In this document: one piece after another, positions 26,454 to 35,825 of the stretch
How positions within the stretch are numbered: the first letter of the stretch is position 1
How the letters are laid out: every line of letters starts with the position of its first letter
Assembly: GCF_013114835.1 (NCBI RefSeq)
Contig: NZ_JAAVLW010000004.1
Span: forward strand, 124,001-188,000
DNA length: 64,000 nucleotides
Reading direction: 5' to 3'
Source of the DNA: Bradyrhizobium archetypum
Lineage (GTDB): Bacteria > Pseudomonadota > Alphaproteobacteria > Rhizobiales > Xanthobacteraceae
Position numbers and translations under genes: made by a program
Notes under the pieces: generated by a model
Databases searched by the model: none
The model's input: the letters and a program-made list of their open reading frames with translations, nothing else
What the model was told of the DNA's origin: nothing

Positions 26454-26539
26454 TCGGCCGATCGCAGACATTTGAGCCGGAATATTTTTGAAGGGCGGGG
26501 GTGAGTGGCTACGTCTGTGCCGCCACCGGAGATCCCAGC

Positions 26540-27166
26540 ATGCCCGTCCGTCAGTTTCAGCTCGTTCGCCCGCTTGTCGCCTTTGCGATGTTGGCGGGTT
26601 CCACGCTCTACGCCATCGCCCAGCAACCGCCGACGCCGACGCGCGTTCGGGGCACCGTCGAAGCCGTCGATGGCGACGTGCTCGCGGTCAAGTCGCGCGG
26701 CGGCGAGGATGTCAGGCTGCATATGACCGGCGATGTCAACGTCGTCGGGATCAGCAAGATCGCGCTGTCCGACATCAAGGTTGGCTCCTTCATCGGCACC
26801 ACCACGGTGCCGGGATCAGACGGCAGCCAGAACGCCGTCGAGGTGCATGTGTTTCCGGAAAGCATGCGCGGCACCGGCGAGGGCTCGCGGCCCTATGATT
26901 TGCGGCCCAACTCCACCATGACCAACGCCACGGTGGCCGAGTCCGTGGTCGGCAATGACGGTCACACTTTGACGATCAAATACCAGGGCGGCGAGAAGAA
27001 AGTCGTGGTCTCGCCGGAGACGCCGGTCGTGACCTATGTTCCCGCCGACAAGTCCGACCTCAAGGTAGGCGCCAAGGTGATTGCCTTCATGAAGAAGCTG
27101 CCGGACGGTTCGCTCGAGACCAGCCGCGTCAACGTCGGTCGCGACGGGCTGACCCCGCCGATGTGA
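26540..27166 (+). CDS. Periplasmic hypothetical protein, DUF5666-like, copy 1
   Basis: This 208-residue protein has a signal peptide (VRPLVAFAMLAGSTLYAIAQ) and a beta-rich mature part made of short strands. It opens RVRGTVEAVDGDVLAVKSRGG, the small-barrel pattern of DUF5666-like domains. A highly conserved block RPNSTMTNATVAESV lies in the centre, then EKKVVVSPETPVVTYVP and DLKVGAKVIAF, ending VNVGRDGLTPPM. It shares roughly half its residues with the next gene. No function is known. I start at 26540, where GGAG lies about ten bases upstream. Confidence 0.75.
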   Translation: MPVRQFQLVRPLVAFAMLAGSTLYAIAQQPPTPTRVRGTVEAVDGDVLAVKSRGGEDVRLHMTGDVNVVGISKIALSDIKVGSFIGTTTVPGSDGSQNAVEVHVFPESMRGTGEGSRPYDLRPNSTMTNATVAESVVGNDGHTLTIKYQGGEKKVVVSPETPVVTYVPADKSDLKVGAKVIAFMKKLPDGSLETSRVNVGRDGLTPPM

Positions 27167-27242
27167 AGGCGCTGCCCGGAATACCTGCTCCCGTGCGGTG
27201 TTTGCGTTGAGTTGGGCGCCAAAACACCTCGGGAGGAATACC

Positions 27243-27869
27243 ATGCTGAAATCTTCTTCATGGCCGCGGGTGCTCGCGGCTTCGCTCGGCCTTGTCGCTC
27301 TGTTTGCAACGGAGGCTATCGCGCAGCAGCCGCCGACGGTGCGCATTCGCGGCACCATCGAAGCCGTCGACGGGCCGATGCTCTCGATCAAGTCGCGCGA
27401 GGGCGCCGACATGAAAGTGCGAATGACCGACAATGTCGCGGTGTTCGGCGTCGCCAAGACCGAGCTGTCGGAAATCAAGGAAGGCTCCTATATCGGCGTC
27501 ACCGGCATGCCGGAACCGGACGGCACGCAGCGGGCGGTCGCGGTGCATATCTTCCCGGAGAACCAGCGCGGCGCCGCCGAAGGCTTTCGGCCCTGGGATC
27601 AGCGGCCGAACTCGACCATGACCAACGCCACCGTCGCCCAGACGGTGAAGGGCACCGAGGGCCAGAACATTCTGGTCAAGTACAAGGACGGCGAAAAGAA
27701 AGTCGTGGTGCCGCCGGGTACTCCGATCGTCACCTTCGTCGCCGGCGACAAGTCGGAGCTGAAGCCCGGCGCCAAGATCATCATCTTCGGCGCGGTGAAG
27801 AAGGATGACGGCACGCTGGAAGCCAATCGCGTCAATGTCGGCCGCGACGGAATTACACCGCCGATGTGA
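27243..27869 (+). CDS. Periplasmic hypothetical protein, DUF5666-like, copy 2
   Basis: This 208-residue paralogue of the preceding gene has a signal peptide (VLAASLGLVALFATEAIAQ), the IRGTIEAVDGPMLSIKSR opening, the invariant RPNSTMTNATVAQTV block and the same VNVGRDGITPPM ending. GGGAGGA precedes the ATG by five bases. The repeated EKKVVV..TPIVTFV..DKSELKPGAKI segment suggests two small OB- or barrel-like repeats in each protein. The pair is probably one transcript (76-base gap). Confidence 0.78.
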   Translation: MLKSSSWPRVLAASLGLVALFATEAIAQQPPTVRIRGTIEAVDGPMLSIKSREGADMKVRMTDNVAVFGVAKTELSEIKEGSYIGVTGMPEPDGTQRAVAVHIFPENQRGAAEGFRPWDQRPNSTMTNATVAQTVKGTEGQNILVKYKDGEKKVVVPPGTPIVTFVAGDKSELKPGAKIIIFGAVKKDDGTLEANRVNVGRDGITPPM

Positions 27870-27881
27870 TGCCGGGCGTGG

Positions 27882-28031
27882 CTCTATCCACACGTCGTCC
27901 CCGCGAACGCGGGGACCCATAACCACCAATGTTCATTGTTGGACGAGCTGGAGCAACAGCTTCGCACATCATCAACATCGGTGACTATGGGTCCCGGCTC
28001 GCGCTTCGCTTGGCCGGGACGATGGATAGAG
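27882..28031. repeat. 150-bp dispersed inverted repeat with 9-bp perfect ends
   Basis: The ends CTCTATCCA and TGGATAGAG are perfect inverted repeats. Inside, GTCCCCGCGAACGCGGGGACCCAT and ATGGGTCCCGGC..GGCCGGGAC form further stems. The overall shape resembles a MITE-like or REP-pair element rather than a terminator. It separates the copy 2 gene from a convergent flavoenzyme gene. Confidence 0.7.
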
Positions 28032-28038
28032 TCCCACC

Positions 28039-29175
28039 TCAAACCGCCAGCACGTTGTCATTGATCTCGGCAATCGTGTTGACGCCGCACAACCCCATGG
28101 TCGTGAGCATTTCCTTGGCGAGGATGTCGATCGCTTTGGCGACGCCGGCCTCGCCGGCAGCCCCTAGGCCATAGGCATAGGCCCGGCCGATCATGCAGGA
28201 TTTGGCGCCGAGCGCGAGCGCGCGCACCACGTCCATGCCGGTACGGATGCCGCCGTCGAACATGATCTCCATCTGCGAACCGACGGTGTCGACGATTTCA
28301 GGCAGCACCTCGATCGACGAGGGCGCGCCGTCGAGCTGGCGCCCGCCATGGTTGGAGACGACGATCGCCTGCGCGCCGGTCTTGGCCGCGATCTCGGCAT
28401 CTTCGACGTCGAGAATGCCTTTGAGGATCAGCTTGCCCGGCCAGATCGAGCGGATCCAGTCGATGTCCTTCCAGTTCAACGACGTATCGAACTGTGAGTT
28501 GATCCAGGTCGACAGCGCGGTGATGTCCTCGCTCACCTTGAGGTGGCCTGCGAGATTGCCGAAGGTACGGCGCTTGCCGCGCAACACGCCGGAGACCCAG
28601 GCCGGCTTGGTCGCGAAATCGATCAGCTTCGCCAGCGACCATTCCGGCGGCACGGTCATGCCGTTCTTGATGTCCTGATGGCGCTGCCCGATCACCTGCA
28701 GGTCGACGGTCAAGACCAGCGCGCTGCACTTGGCGGCGATCGCGCGCTCGATCAGCGCCTTGATGAAGCCGCGGTCCTTCATGACGTAGAGCTGGAACCA
28801 GAACGGCTTGTCGACGGCGGCGGCAATGTCCTCGATCGAGCAGATCGACATCGTGCTCTGGGTGAAGGGAATGCCAGCGGCCTGCGCCGCGCGGCAGGCG
28901 TGGATCTCGCCGTCGCCATGCTGCATGCCGAGCAGGCCGACCGGCGCGAGAATCAACGGCATTGCGGCCGGCTCGCCGAGGATCGTGGTGGAGAGGTCGC
29001 GCTTGGAGACATCGACCAGGATGCGCTGGCGGAACTTGATCTGCTGCAGGTCCTCCGAATTGGCGCGCAGCGTATCCTCGGTGTAGGAGCCGCGGTCGGC
29101 GTAGTCGAAAAACGCCTTGGGAACCCTGCGCTTGTGCAACTGGCGCAGATCCTCAATGCAGGTGATGTGCTTCAT
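28039..29175 (-). CDS. lldD: Alpha-hydroxy-acid oxidising flavoprotein, L-lactate dehydrogenase-like
   Basis: This 378-residue FMN-dependent enzyme has a (beta/alpha)8 barrel. Markers are AFFDYADRGSYTEDT near the N-terminus, LAPVGLLGMQHGDGE (FMN), FWFQLYVMKDRG, LVLTVDLQVIGQRHQD, the lysine in KLILKGIL, the catalytic His and Arg in SNHGGRQLDG, and FDGGIRTGMDVVRALALGA (FMN phosphate). It oxidises L-lactate or a related 2-hydroxy acid, passing electrons to the respiratory chain. A second family member is cut by the right edge of the window. The exact substrate is not certain. Confidence 0.88.
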   Translation of the reverse strand: MKHITCIEDLRQLHKRRVPKAFFDYADRGSYTEDTLRANSEDLQQIKFRQRILVDVSKRDLSTTILGEPAAMPLILAPVGLLGMQHGDGEIHACRAAQAAGIPFTQSTMSICSIEDIAAAVDKPFWFQLYVMKDRGFIKALIERAIAAKCSALVLTVDLQVIGQRHQDIKNGMTVPPEWSLAKLIDFATKPAWVSGVLRGKRRTFGNLAGHLKVSEDITALSTWINSQFDTSLNWKDIDWIRSIWPGKLILKGILDVEDAEIAAKTGAQAIVVSNHGGRQLDGAPSSIEVLPEIVDTVGSQMEIMFDGGIRTGMDVVRALALGAKSCMIGRAYAYGLGAAGEAGVAKAIDILAKEMLTTMGLCGVNTIAEINDNVLAV

Positions 29176-29258
29176 GGACGTCCCGGCCCCTTCTTGAATT
29201 TCGCGGTGGTGTCGTCATCTAGCATGGTTGGATGGCGAGCCAAATCGCATCACGATAG

Positions 29259-29466
<208 letters not shown>

Positions 29467-29676
29467 GGCGCGCCGCGGGACCATCTTTTTTCCAAAATAG
29501 CCATTTACAACAACTGGTTATATGTCAAAAGCTGCCGATGGCTGCCGTAATGATTCATCATATTTTTTGAAGTCATTTTGGCGGCCGAGGAATTATAACC
29601 GATGCACGCTACGATGGAGCGCGTTCGGGGTGGCCTTCGTGGCCTCAAAGGAAGTCCCGGAATGGCTGGGGGGCAC

Positions 29677-31023
29677 ATGAGCCGCAAATATTTCGGTACC
29701 GACGGAATTCGGGGCCGCGCCAATGGTTTGATCACGCCGGAGCTCGCGCTCAAGGTGGGGCAGGCGGCCGGCCTGGTGTTTCAGCGCGGCGATCATCGCC
29801 ACCGTGTCGTCATCGGCAAGGACACGCGCCTCTCCGGCTACATGATCGAATACGCCATGGTGGCCGGCTTCACTTCGGTCGGCATGGACGTGCTGCTGCT
29901 CGGTCCAATGCCAACGCCGGCCGTCGCGATGCTGACCAAGTCGATGCGCGCCGATCTCGGCGTGATGATCTCGGCCTCCCACAATCTGTTCGAAGACAAC
30001 GGCATCAAGCTGTTCGGCCCGCAGGGCTTCAAGCTATCCGACGACGTCGAGAAGCAGATCGAGCAATTACTCGACGAGCCGATCGATCGGCGTCTGGCGC
30101 AGAGCGCGAGCCTCGGGCGCGCCCGCCGCATCGACGGCGTCCATGACCGCTACATCGAATTCGCCAAGCGCACGCTGCCGCGCGAGCTCTCGCTCGACGG
30201 TCTGCGCGTCGTGATCGATTGCGCGCACGGCGCGGCCTACAAGGTGGTGCCGGAGGCGCTATGGGAACTGGGCGCGGATGTCATCGCGATCGGCGTCGAC
30301 CCTGACGGCTTCAACATCAACAAAGAATGCGGCTCGACCTCGCCGGAAACGCTTGCCAAGAAGGTGCGCGAAATGCGCGCCGATATCGGCATTGCGCTCG
30401 ACGGTGACGCCGACCGCGTCATCCTGGTTGATGAGCGCGGCCATGTCGTCGACGGCGACCAGTTGCTCGCGGTGATCGCGCAGAGCTGGAATGAAGAGGG
30501 CCGGCTCGCCAAGCCGGGCATCGTCACCACCGTGATGTCCAATCTCGGCCTCGAGCGTTTCCTCGAAGCGCAGGGGCTCGGCATGGTGCGCACGCCGGTC
30601 GGCGATCGCTACGTGCTCGAGCAGATGCTCGCGCAGGGCTATAATCTCGGCGGTGAACCCTCGGGCCATATCATCCTCTCCGACTATGCCACGACCGGCG
30701 ACGGCTTCGTCGCCGCGCTGCAAGTGCTGGCGGTGGTGCAGAAGCTTCGCCGTCCGGTGTCGGAAGTCTGCCACCGGTTCGACCCGCTGCCGCAGATTCT
30801 GAAGAACGTGCGCTACCGCTCCGGCAAGCCGCTCGACCATGCCGAGGTGAAATCGGCGATATCAGACGGCGAGAATCGCCTTAACGGCCATGGTCGCTTG
30901 TTGGTCCGTTCGTCCGGCACCGAGCCCGTGATCCGCGTGATGGGCGAGGGCGACGACCGTGACCTGGTCGAGGACGTCGTCGACCAGATCGTCAACGCGC
31001 TCGGCCACGCCGCGGCGGCATAA
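29677..31023 (+). CDS. glmM: Phosphoglucosamine mutase
   Basis: This 448-residue cytosolic enzyme converts glucosamine-6-phosphate to glucosamine-1-phosphate, for peptidoglycan and LPS precursors. It shows the N-terminal [13 protein letters not shown], the phosphoserine loop SASHN (Ser at 101), the magnesium loop DGDADR, the sugar-binding GGEPSGH and the phosphate-binding [12 protein letters not shown] near the C-terminus. I start at 29677 ([10 protein letters not shown]); an in-frame ATG at 29602 adds 25 residues without homology. The upstream 200 bases are AT-rich and likely hold the promoter. An Fsr-like transporter follows, probably a separate unit. Confidence 0.96.
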   Translation: MSRKYFGTDGIRGRANGLITPELALKVGQAAGLVFQRGDHRHRVVIGKDTRLSGYMIEYAMVAGFTSVGMDVLLLGPMPTPAVAMLTKSMRADLGVMISASHNLFEDNGIKLFGPQGFKLSDDVEKQIEQLLDEPIDRRLAQSASLGRARRIDGVHDRYIEFAKRTLPRELSLDGLRVVIDCAHGAAYKVVPEALWELGADVIAIGVDPDGFNINKECGSTSPETLAKKVREMRADIGIALDGDADRVILVDERGHVVDGDQLLAVIAQSWNEEGRLAKPGIVTTVMSNLGLERFLEAQGLGMVRTPVGDRYVLEQMLAQGYNLGGEPSGHIILSDYATTGDGFVAALQVLAVVQKLRRPVSEVCHRFDPLPQILKNVRYRSGKPLDHAEVKSAISDGENRLNGHGRLLVRSSGTEPVIRVMGEGDDRDLVEDVVDQIVNALGHAAAA

Positions 31024-31171
31024 GCGCGCTTTATCCTGCCGGCGCAGAATCGTTGATCGGCGGTGCGCAGTGGCGCATCGCAGCTATCGGCTATTGATGC
31101 TGGTCGCCACCAGGCGTGCGGCGTAAGAGACTGGTATCGCCCGTCCGCAGAATGCTTGCAGGAACGCGCCG

Positions 31172-32428
31172 TTGAACAAGTCCGTTATCGTGTCAGAGGA
31201 AGCTGCGACCACGCCGGTGATCGTCGCGGACGTCGCGCCGGGTCGCGTCGCCAAGGCGGCAGGGCCGGCCTATATCGTGCTGGCCGGAATCAGCTTCTCG
31301 CATTTTCTCAACGACACCATGCAGTCGTTGATCGCGTCCGTCTATCCGATCCTGAAGGACGCGTACGCGCTCGACTATGCGCAGATCGGCATGATCACGC
31401 TGGCGTTCCAGTTCACCGCATCGCTACTGCAGCCCGTGGTCGGGCACTTCACCGACAAGAAGGCGCAGCCGTTCTCGCTCGCAATCGGCATGGGCTTCAC
31501 CTTCTTTGGATTGCTGCTGCTCAGCATCGCGCACCTCTATCCTGTCATCCTGGTCGCGGCGGCGCTGGTCGGGCTTGGCTCTGCGGTGTTTCATCCGGAA
31601 TCGGCGCGGATCGCGCGCCTCGCTTCGGGCGGGCGCTACGGCTTCGCGCAATCGGTGTTTCAACTCGGCGGCAGTTTCGGCACGTCGATGGGGCCGGTGC
31701 TGGCGGCCTTGATCGTGGTGCCGTTCGGCCAGCCGAGCATCGCCTGGTTTTCATCGATCGCATTCCTGGCGATCGTGATCCTGTGGCGGATCGGCGTCTG
31801 GTACAAGCCGCAGATCACGCCGAAGAAATCGGCTGCGGTGGAGCGCCATCCGGACCTGCCGGATTCCCGGCGCGTCAGAACAGCGCTCGCGGTGCTGGTG
31901 GCGCTGCTATTCTCCAAACAGCTCTACGTCTCAAGCCTGTCGAGCTATTACATCTTCTATCTGATCGACAAGTTTCAGGTGTCGACGCAGGCGGCCCAGC
32001 TCTACCTCTTCCTGTTTCTTGCCGCCAATGCGGTGGGCGCGTTCTTTGGCGGTCCGCTCGGCGATCGCTTCGGGCGCAAATACGTCATCTGGTTCTCGAT
32101 CCTCGGCGCGCTGCCGTTCACGCTGGCGCTGCCATATGCCGGTCTCTATGCGAGCGCCGTGCTGACGGTGTTCATCGGCCTGATCATTTCCTCGGCCACG
32201 TCGTCGATCATCGTGTTCGCGCAGGAGCTGATGCCGCATCGCTTCGGGATGATCTCGGGCGTGTTCTTCGGCGTCGCCTTCGGCATCGGCGGACTTGGCG
32301 CGGCCGTGCTCGGCAAGCTCGCCGACCATACCGGCATCGCCTTCGTCTATCACCTCTGCGCGTTCCTGCCCGCGCTCGGTCTGCTTGCGGTGTTCCTGCC
32401 GAAGATTCGGCCGGCGAGCAGCGAATAG
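31172..32428 (+). CDS. Major facilitator transporter, Fsr-like
   Basis: This 418-residue inner-membrane protein has twelve transmembrane segments. The stretch SHFLNDTMQSLIASVYPILK and the motif PVVGHFTDKKAQPF (loop 2-3) are characteristic of the fosmidomycin-resistance (Fsr) group of MFS exporters, as is FHPESARIARLASGGR. Related proteins expel fosmidomycin or other drugs by proton antiport; the native substrate is unknown. The TTG start at 31172 is supported by AGGAA eight bases upstream. The last five codons and the stop lie inside an inverted repeat (32414-32493). Confidence 0.88.
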   Translation: MNKSVIVSEEAATTPVIVADVAPGRVAKAAGPAYIVLAGISFSHFLNDTMQSLIASVYPILKDAYALDYAQIGMITLAFQFTASLLQPVVGHFTDKKAQPFSLAIGMGFTFFGLLLLSIAHLYPVILVAAALVGLGSAVFHPESARIARLASGGRYGFAQSVFQLGGSFGTSMGPVLAALIVVPFGQPSIAWFSSIAFLAIVILWRIGVWYKPQITPKKSAAVERHPDLPDSRRVRTALAVLVALLFSKQLYVSSLSSYYIFYLIDKFQVSTQAAQLYLFLFLAANAVGAFFGGPLGDRFGRKYVIWFSILGALPFTLALPYAGLYASAVLTVFIGLIISSATSSIIVFAQELMPHRFGMISGVFFGVAFGIGGLGAAVLGKLADHTGIAFVYHLCAFLPALGLLAVFLPKIRPASSE

Positions 32429-32493
32429 GGAGTGGCGAGTAGCGCACAAGAAAAGGGTGCTTCTCTACTCGCCAGTCACTATTCGCCACTCGC
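32414..32493. repeat. Inverted repeat overlapping the end of the Fsr-like gene
   Basis: Two 29-base arms (32414-32442 and 32465-32493) agree at about 25 positions when one is reverse-complemented, with a 22-base loop. The left arm includes the last coding triplets and TAG stop of the transporter gene, so the element supplies its C-terminus. It could fold into a long hairpin at the end of the transcript. Confidence 0.7.
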
Positions 32494-32720
32494 GCTTCAT
32501 CAACACATCATTAGGACGTATGGCGGTGTCCGCTCATTTGTCGTTGTTGCAAGTGCATCGGAGATTCGTGTCGCAAACCGCGCCGTGAAAAAAGTCAGAG
32601 ATTGTCAACCTTAAAAATTAGGGTTAAGCGCCGCTTAAGCATTTGATGGCATCGTCCAATCCGTGAGTTTTTGAAGTGGGGCCCGTTTGCAGTCAGCCTC
32701 ACCGGACAAAGGACAAGCCG

Positions 32721-33563
32721 ATGCGTAGCGTTAAGTCTTTCATTGCCGCCGGTGCGGCCACTTTGTTGTCCCAGGCGGCTTTGGCTGCCGACATGGCGAT
32801 TGCGCCGCCCCCTTATGCTCCGGCTCCGGTGGTCGAGGATTTCGGCGGCTGGTATCTGCGCGGCGACATCGGCTTTTCCAATCAGCGCGTGAAGGACGTT
32901 CACTATGGCCGTGAATCCGCCTACTCGCAGCTCACCTCGTTCCAGCAGCAGTCTGCGTTCGACACTGCGGGCATCTTTGGTGTCGGTGTGGGGTACCGGA
33001 TCAACAACTGGTTCCGGGCTGACGTGACCGGTCAGTATCGTGGCAACGCCAATTTTAAAGCGACCGACCGGTTCACCGGAACGGCCGGCGGCGTCGCTTA
33101 CAATGGGATCGACAACTACGGTGGCAGCAAGTCCGAGTGGCTGGTGATGGCCAATGCCTATGTCGATCTCGGCACCTGGTGGTGCATTACCCCGTTCATC
33201 GGTGCCGGCGTCGGCGGCGCGCGCGTGACGATCTCGAATTTTACCGATACGGGAACGAACAGCCTGCCATTCACAACGACGAGCTTCGCGAGCGCGCCGG
33301 CCGGCTCGAAGTGGAATTTCGCGTGGGCAGCCCACGCCGGTCTTGCCTATAGCGTCAATCCGAATCTCGTGCTCGAACTTGCCTACAGCTATGTCAACCT
33401 GGGTGAGGGACAGACCGGCATTCTCTCGGACTTCAACGGCGTGACTACTAACAACGTTTTCAAGTTCAAGGACATCACCTCGCACGATCTGAAGCTCGGC
33501 GTGCGTTGGAATCTGGAATCTCCGCAGGTCTATGCGCCGCCGCCGGTGGTGCGCAAAGGTTAA
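32721..33563 (+). CDS. Outer-membrane beta-barrel protein (Omp25-like), copy 1
   Basis: This 280-residue protein has a signal peptide (SFIAAGAATLLSQAALAAD) and then a proline-rich linker (PPPYAPAPVVEDF) before the barrel. Amphipathic strands alternate through the mature domain (GWYLRGDIGFS, FGVGVGYRINNWFRADVTGQY, TPFIGAGVGGARVT, NFAWAAHAGLAYSVNPNLVLELAYSYVNLG) and the final strand DLKLGVRWNLE is followed by a short proline tail. It is an Omp25/Omp31-type porin-like or structural protein. AAGGA lies eight bases upstream of the ATG. Confidence 0.85.
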   Translation: MRSVKSFIAAGAATLLSQAALAADMAIAPPPYAPAPVVEDFGGWYLRGDIGFSNQRVKDVHYGRESAYSQLTSFQQQSAFDTAGIFGVGVGYRINNWFRADVTGQYRGNANFKATDRFTGTAGGVAYNGIDNYGGSKSEWLVMANAYVDLGTWWCITPFIGAGVGGARVTISNFTDTGTNSLPFTTTSFASAPAGSKWNFAWAAHAGLAYSVNPNLVLELAYSYVNLGEGQTGILSDFNGVTTNNVFKFKDITSHDLKLGVRWNLESPQVYAPPPVVRKG

Positions 33564-33592
33564 TCGCGACTTCCATTCCTTAACGGTTGCCG

Positions 33593-33627
33593 AACGGCGC
33601 GGGGCACTTCCCGCGCCGTTTGCTTTT
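33593..33627 (+). terminator. Intrinsic terminator between the two outer-membrane protein genes
   Basis: AACGGCGCGGG and CCCGCGCCGTT form an eleven-base stem with a six-base loop, followed by TGCTTTT. It lies 30 bases after the stop of the first barrel gene, which argues that the second has its own promoter. Confidence 0.85.
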
Positions 33628-33774
33628 GACCGGGGCGATGAGGGCGGCGCGGGCGGCGGAAAATGTTTGCTCATTTTCCGGCAAGATTGCGCCAATCAGA
33701 GGGCGCGACAACGATTGATTAAGGTTAACAGGCGATGATCAGCGCAAGTTTAGAGTTTCCGATGGAGCGTTGCG

Positions 33775-34602
33775 ATGCGTCGATTCTTGCTGGTGGCTGT
33801 GATGTGTGGAACGGCGAGTGTGGCCCAGGCGGCCGATATGTCGGACCTGCCGTTTCTCCGAGGCAGCTTCACCGAGGGACTCAGCAGAAGCAACGTCAAC
33901 TGGGGAGGCGGCTATATCGGTGGCCACGCTTCTCACGGCGCGGCGGACATGGACTTCACCAATTCCGGCCAGGACTTGCTCGCCAAGCTCTTGAACAATA
34001 TCGATCTGGAATCGCAGTTCAACATCTCGAAATGGCCGTTGGCTGGCAAGGCCCATATGCAAGGCAGCGGCTACGGCGGGTTCGTCGGTTACAATTGGCA
34101 GTGGACTGAAGCCGTCGTTGCCATCGAATTGAACTATACCCATGGCAATTTCTTTGGAGCCAACAGCGGCTCGCAAGCCCGCTCGTTTCAGTATCCGACC
34201 GACTACGTGTCCTCCGCTACCGTATCCTCGAGCGCCTCGATGAAGGTCACCGATTACGGCTCGCTGCGGGTGCGCGGCGGATACGCGATCGACAGCTTCT
34301 TGCCCTACGGATTTGCCGGCATTGCAATGGGGCAGGCGAACATCAACCGCAGGGCCGATTATGCCGCTTACTATCGATATGTCGGTAGTCCCCTTACGCC
34401 GCGTCCCGATTACGCGGGCGCCGCCAGTCTGACGGACAACGCCAACTCTCATTTCATCACCGGCTTCGCCGGCGGTGTCGGCGTCGATGTGATGCTATAT
34501 GCGGGCCTTTTCCTTCGCGCCGAGTGGGAGTATCTTCGGTTTACTTCGACTGTCGATACCACCATCAACACGGTCCGCGCCGGCCTTGGCTACAAATTCT
34601 GA
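33775..34602 (+). CDS. Outer-membrane beta-barrel protein (Omp25-like), copy 2
   Basis: This 275-residue protein has a signal peptide (FLLVAVMCGTASVAQAAD). Strands alternate with loops, for example NWGGGYIGGHASHG, HMQGSGYGGFVGYNWQW, AVVAIELNYTHG, LRVRGGYAIDSFLPYGFAGIAMG and LRAEWEYLRFTST, ending in the aromatic GLGYKF typical of outer-membrane assembly. It has no direct sequence duplication with copy 1 beyond family resemblance. GGAG sits eight bases upstream of the ATG. Confidence 0.85.
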   Translation: MRRFLLVAVMCGTASVAQAADMSDLPFLRGSFTEGLSRSNVNWGGGYIGGHASHGAADMDFTNSGQDLLAKLLNNIDLESQFNISKWPLAGKAHMQGSGYGGFVGYNWQWTEAVVAIELNYTHGNFFGANSGSQARSFQYPTDYVSSATVSSSASMKVTDYGSLRVRGGYAIDSFLPYGFAGIAMGQANINRRADYAAYYRYVGSPLTPRPDYAGAASLTDNANSHFITGFAGGVGVDVMLYAGLFLRAEWEYLRFTSTVDTTINTVRAGLGYKF

Positions 34603-34686
34603 TCTCGCCGGTCACGGGGCCGATCCGGCGCGTTGACAGATTTGTCGCCGCTTGTTGCAGTGTCGCTCTAGCAAGGACGACGGCGC

Positions 34687-35277
34687 ATGAAGGTCTACGG
34701 CGATACCAATTCCGGCAATTGTCTGAAGGTGAAGTGGGTGTGCGACCATCTCGCGCTGCCCTACACCTGGATCGCGATCGATACGCTGAAGGGCGAGACG
34801 CGGACGGCGGAATTTCTCAAGCGCAACGGCGCGGGCCAGGTGCCGACGATCGAACTCGACGACGGCCGCTCACTGGCGCAATCCAACGCGATCATTCGTT
34901 ACCTTGCCCGCGGCTCCAGCCTGATCCCTACGGATGCGTTCGCGGAAGCCAAGATGGACGAGTGGCTGTTCTGGGAGCAGTACAGCCACGAGCCCTACAT
35001 CGCCATCTGCCGCTTCCAGATGTTCTATCTGAGGAAGCCGGCTTCCGATCTCGATCCCGACAAGGTCAAGCGCGGCTACGCGGCGCTGGCGCGGATGGAG
35101 CACCAGCTCGCGCTGACGCCATTTCTGGTCGGCGATGCCGTTACGCTCGCCGACATATCGCTGCTGGCCTATACCCGCGTGGCCCATGAGGGCGGCTTCC
35201 ATCTCGACGGCTGCGTCGCGGTGCGCCGCTGGATCGGCGAGACCGAAAAGTTCCTCGCCCTGCCGCCGGCGCGCTGA
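34687..35277 (+). CDS. Glutathione S-transferase
   Basis: This 196-residue protein has the MKVYGDTNSGNCLKVKW start, KGETRTAEFLKRNGAGQVP, LAQSNAIIRYLARGS (glutathione site) and FLVGDAVTLADISLLAYTRV in the C-terminal helical domain. It is close to the GST at 16644-17297 and belongs to the same subgroup, with Ser at the catalytic position (NSGNCLK). AAGGA precedes the ATG. A GNAT acetyltransferase gene follows after 17 bases on the same strand, so the two are probably an operon. Confidence 0.9.
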   Translation: MKVYGDTNSGNCLKVKWVCDHLALPYTWIAIDTLKGETRTAEFLKRNGAGQVPTIELDDGRSLAQSNAIIRYLARGSSLIPTDAFAEAKMDEWLFWEQYSHEPYIAICRFQMFYLRKPASDLDPDKVKRGYAALARMEHQLALTPFLVGDAVTLADISLLAYTRVAHEGGFHLDGCVAVRRWIGETEKFLALPPAR

Positions 35278-35294
35278 CTTCACCGGAATGCATC

Positions 35295-35765
35295 ATGACT
35301 GAGATTGCGAAAGTCACCATCCGCCGTGCGCGCCGCGCGGACGTCGGCGCCATCGTTGCCATGCTGGCAGACGATCCGCTCGGCGGCGCGCGTGAGCGGA
35401 TCGAAGATCCGCTGCCGCAATCCTATTTCACAGCGTTCGAGATGGTCGAGCGCGACCCAAACATTCAACTGGTCGTCGCCGAGGACGGCGAGGGCGCCGT
35501 GGTCGGCTGCCTGCAACTATGCATCCTGCCGGGGCTGAGCTCGCAAGGCGCCTCGCGCGGCCTGATCGAGGATGTCCGCGTCGCCAGCCATTGCCGCAGC
35601 CGCGGCATCGGCGAGCAGATGGTGCAGTGGGCGGTTGCGGAAGCGCGTGCGAACCGCTGCAAGCTGGTCGAATTGCTGACGCATCAGACCCGCGTCGATG
35701 CGCAGCGATTTTACGAACGATTGGGCTTTGCGCGCAGCCATGTCGGCATGACCTTGCGATTTTGA
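35295..35765 (+). CDS. GNAT-family N-acetyltransferase
   Basis: This 156-residue protein has beta-alpha GNAT topology: N-terminal VTIRRARRADVGAIVAML, the central strands QLVVAEDGEGAVVGCLQL, and the acetyl-CoA-binding SHCRSRGIGEQMVQWAV, followed by CKLVELLTHQTRVDAQRFYERLGF. The latter is typical of PhnO- and aminoglycoside-type or toxin-related GNATs. The acceptor is unknown. It lies directly after a GST gene. Confidence 0.87.
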   Translation: MTEIAKVTIRRARRADVGAIVAMLADDPLGGARERIEDPLPQSYFTAFEMVERDPNIQLVVAEDGEGAVVGCLQLCILPGLSSQGASRGLIEDVRVASHCRSRGIGEQMVQWAVAEARANRCKLVELLTHQTRVDAQRFYERLGFARSHVGMTLRF

Positions 35766-35771
35766 TCGCCA

Positions 35772-35825
35772 TAGCGTTTTCGAGCGAAGTGGCCGTTCGC
35801 ATAAAGAAAGCGCCTCAGAACAAAC
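35772..35825. repeat. Dispersed repeat containing CGTTTTCGAGCGAAGTGG
   Basis: AGCGTTTTCGAGCGAAGTGG followed by GTTCGC and AAGAAAGCGC matches a short repeat I recognise from Bradyrhizobium and Rhodopseudomonas intergenic DNA. GCGTTTTC and AAAGCGC partially pair. It sits just after the GNAT stop codon. The recognition is from memory. Confidence 0.55.

Noticed and set aside
31063..32442. Long open frame in another frame across the Fsr-like gene
   Set aside because: It is a high-GC shadow: the Arg/Gly/Ala-rich translation has no domain, whereas the chosen frame has twelve membrane segments and family motifs.
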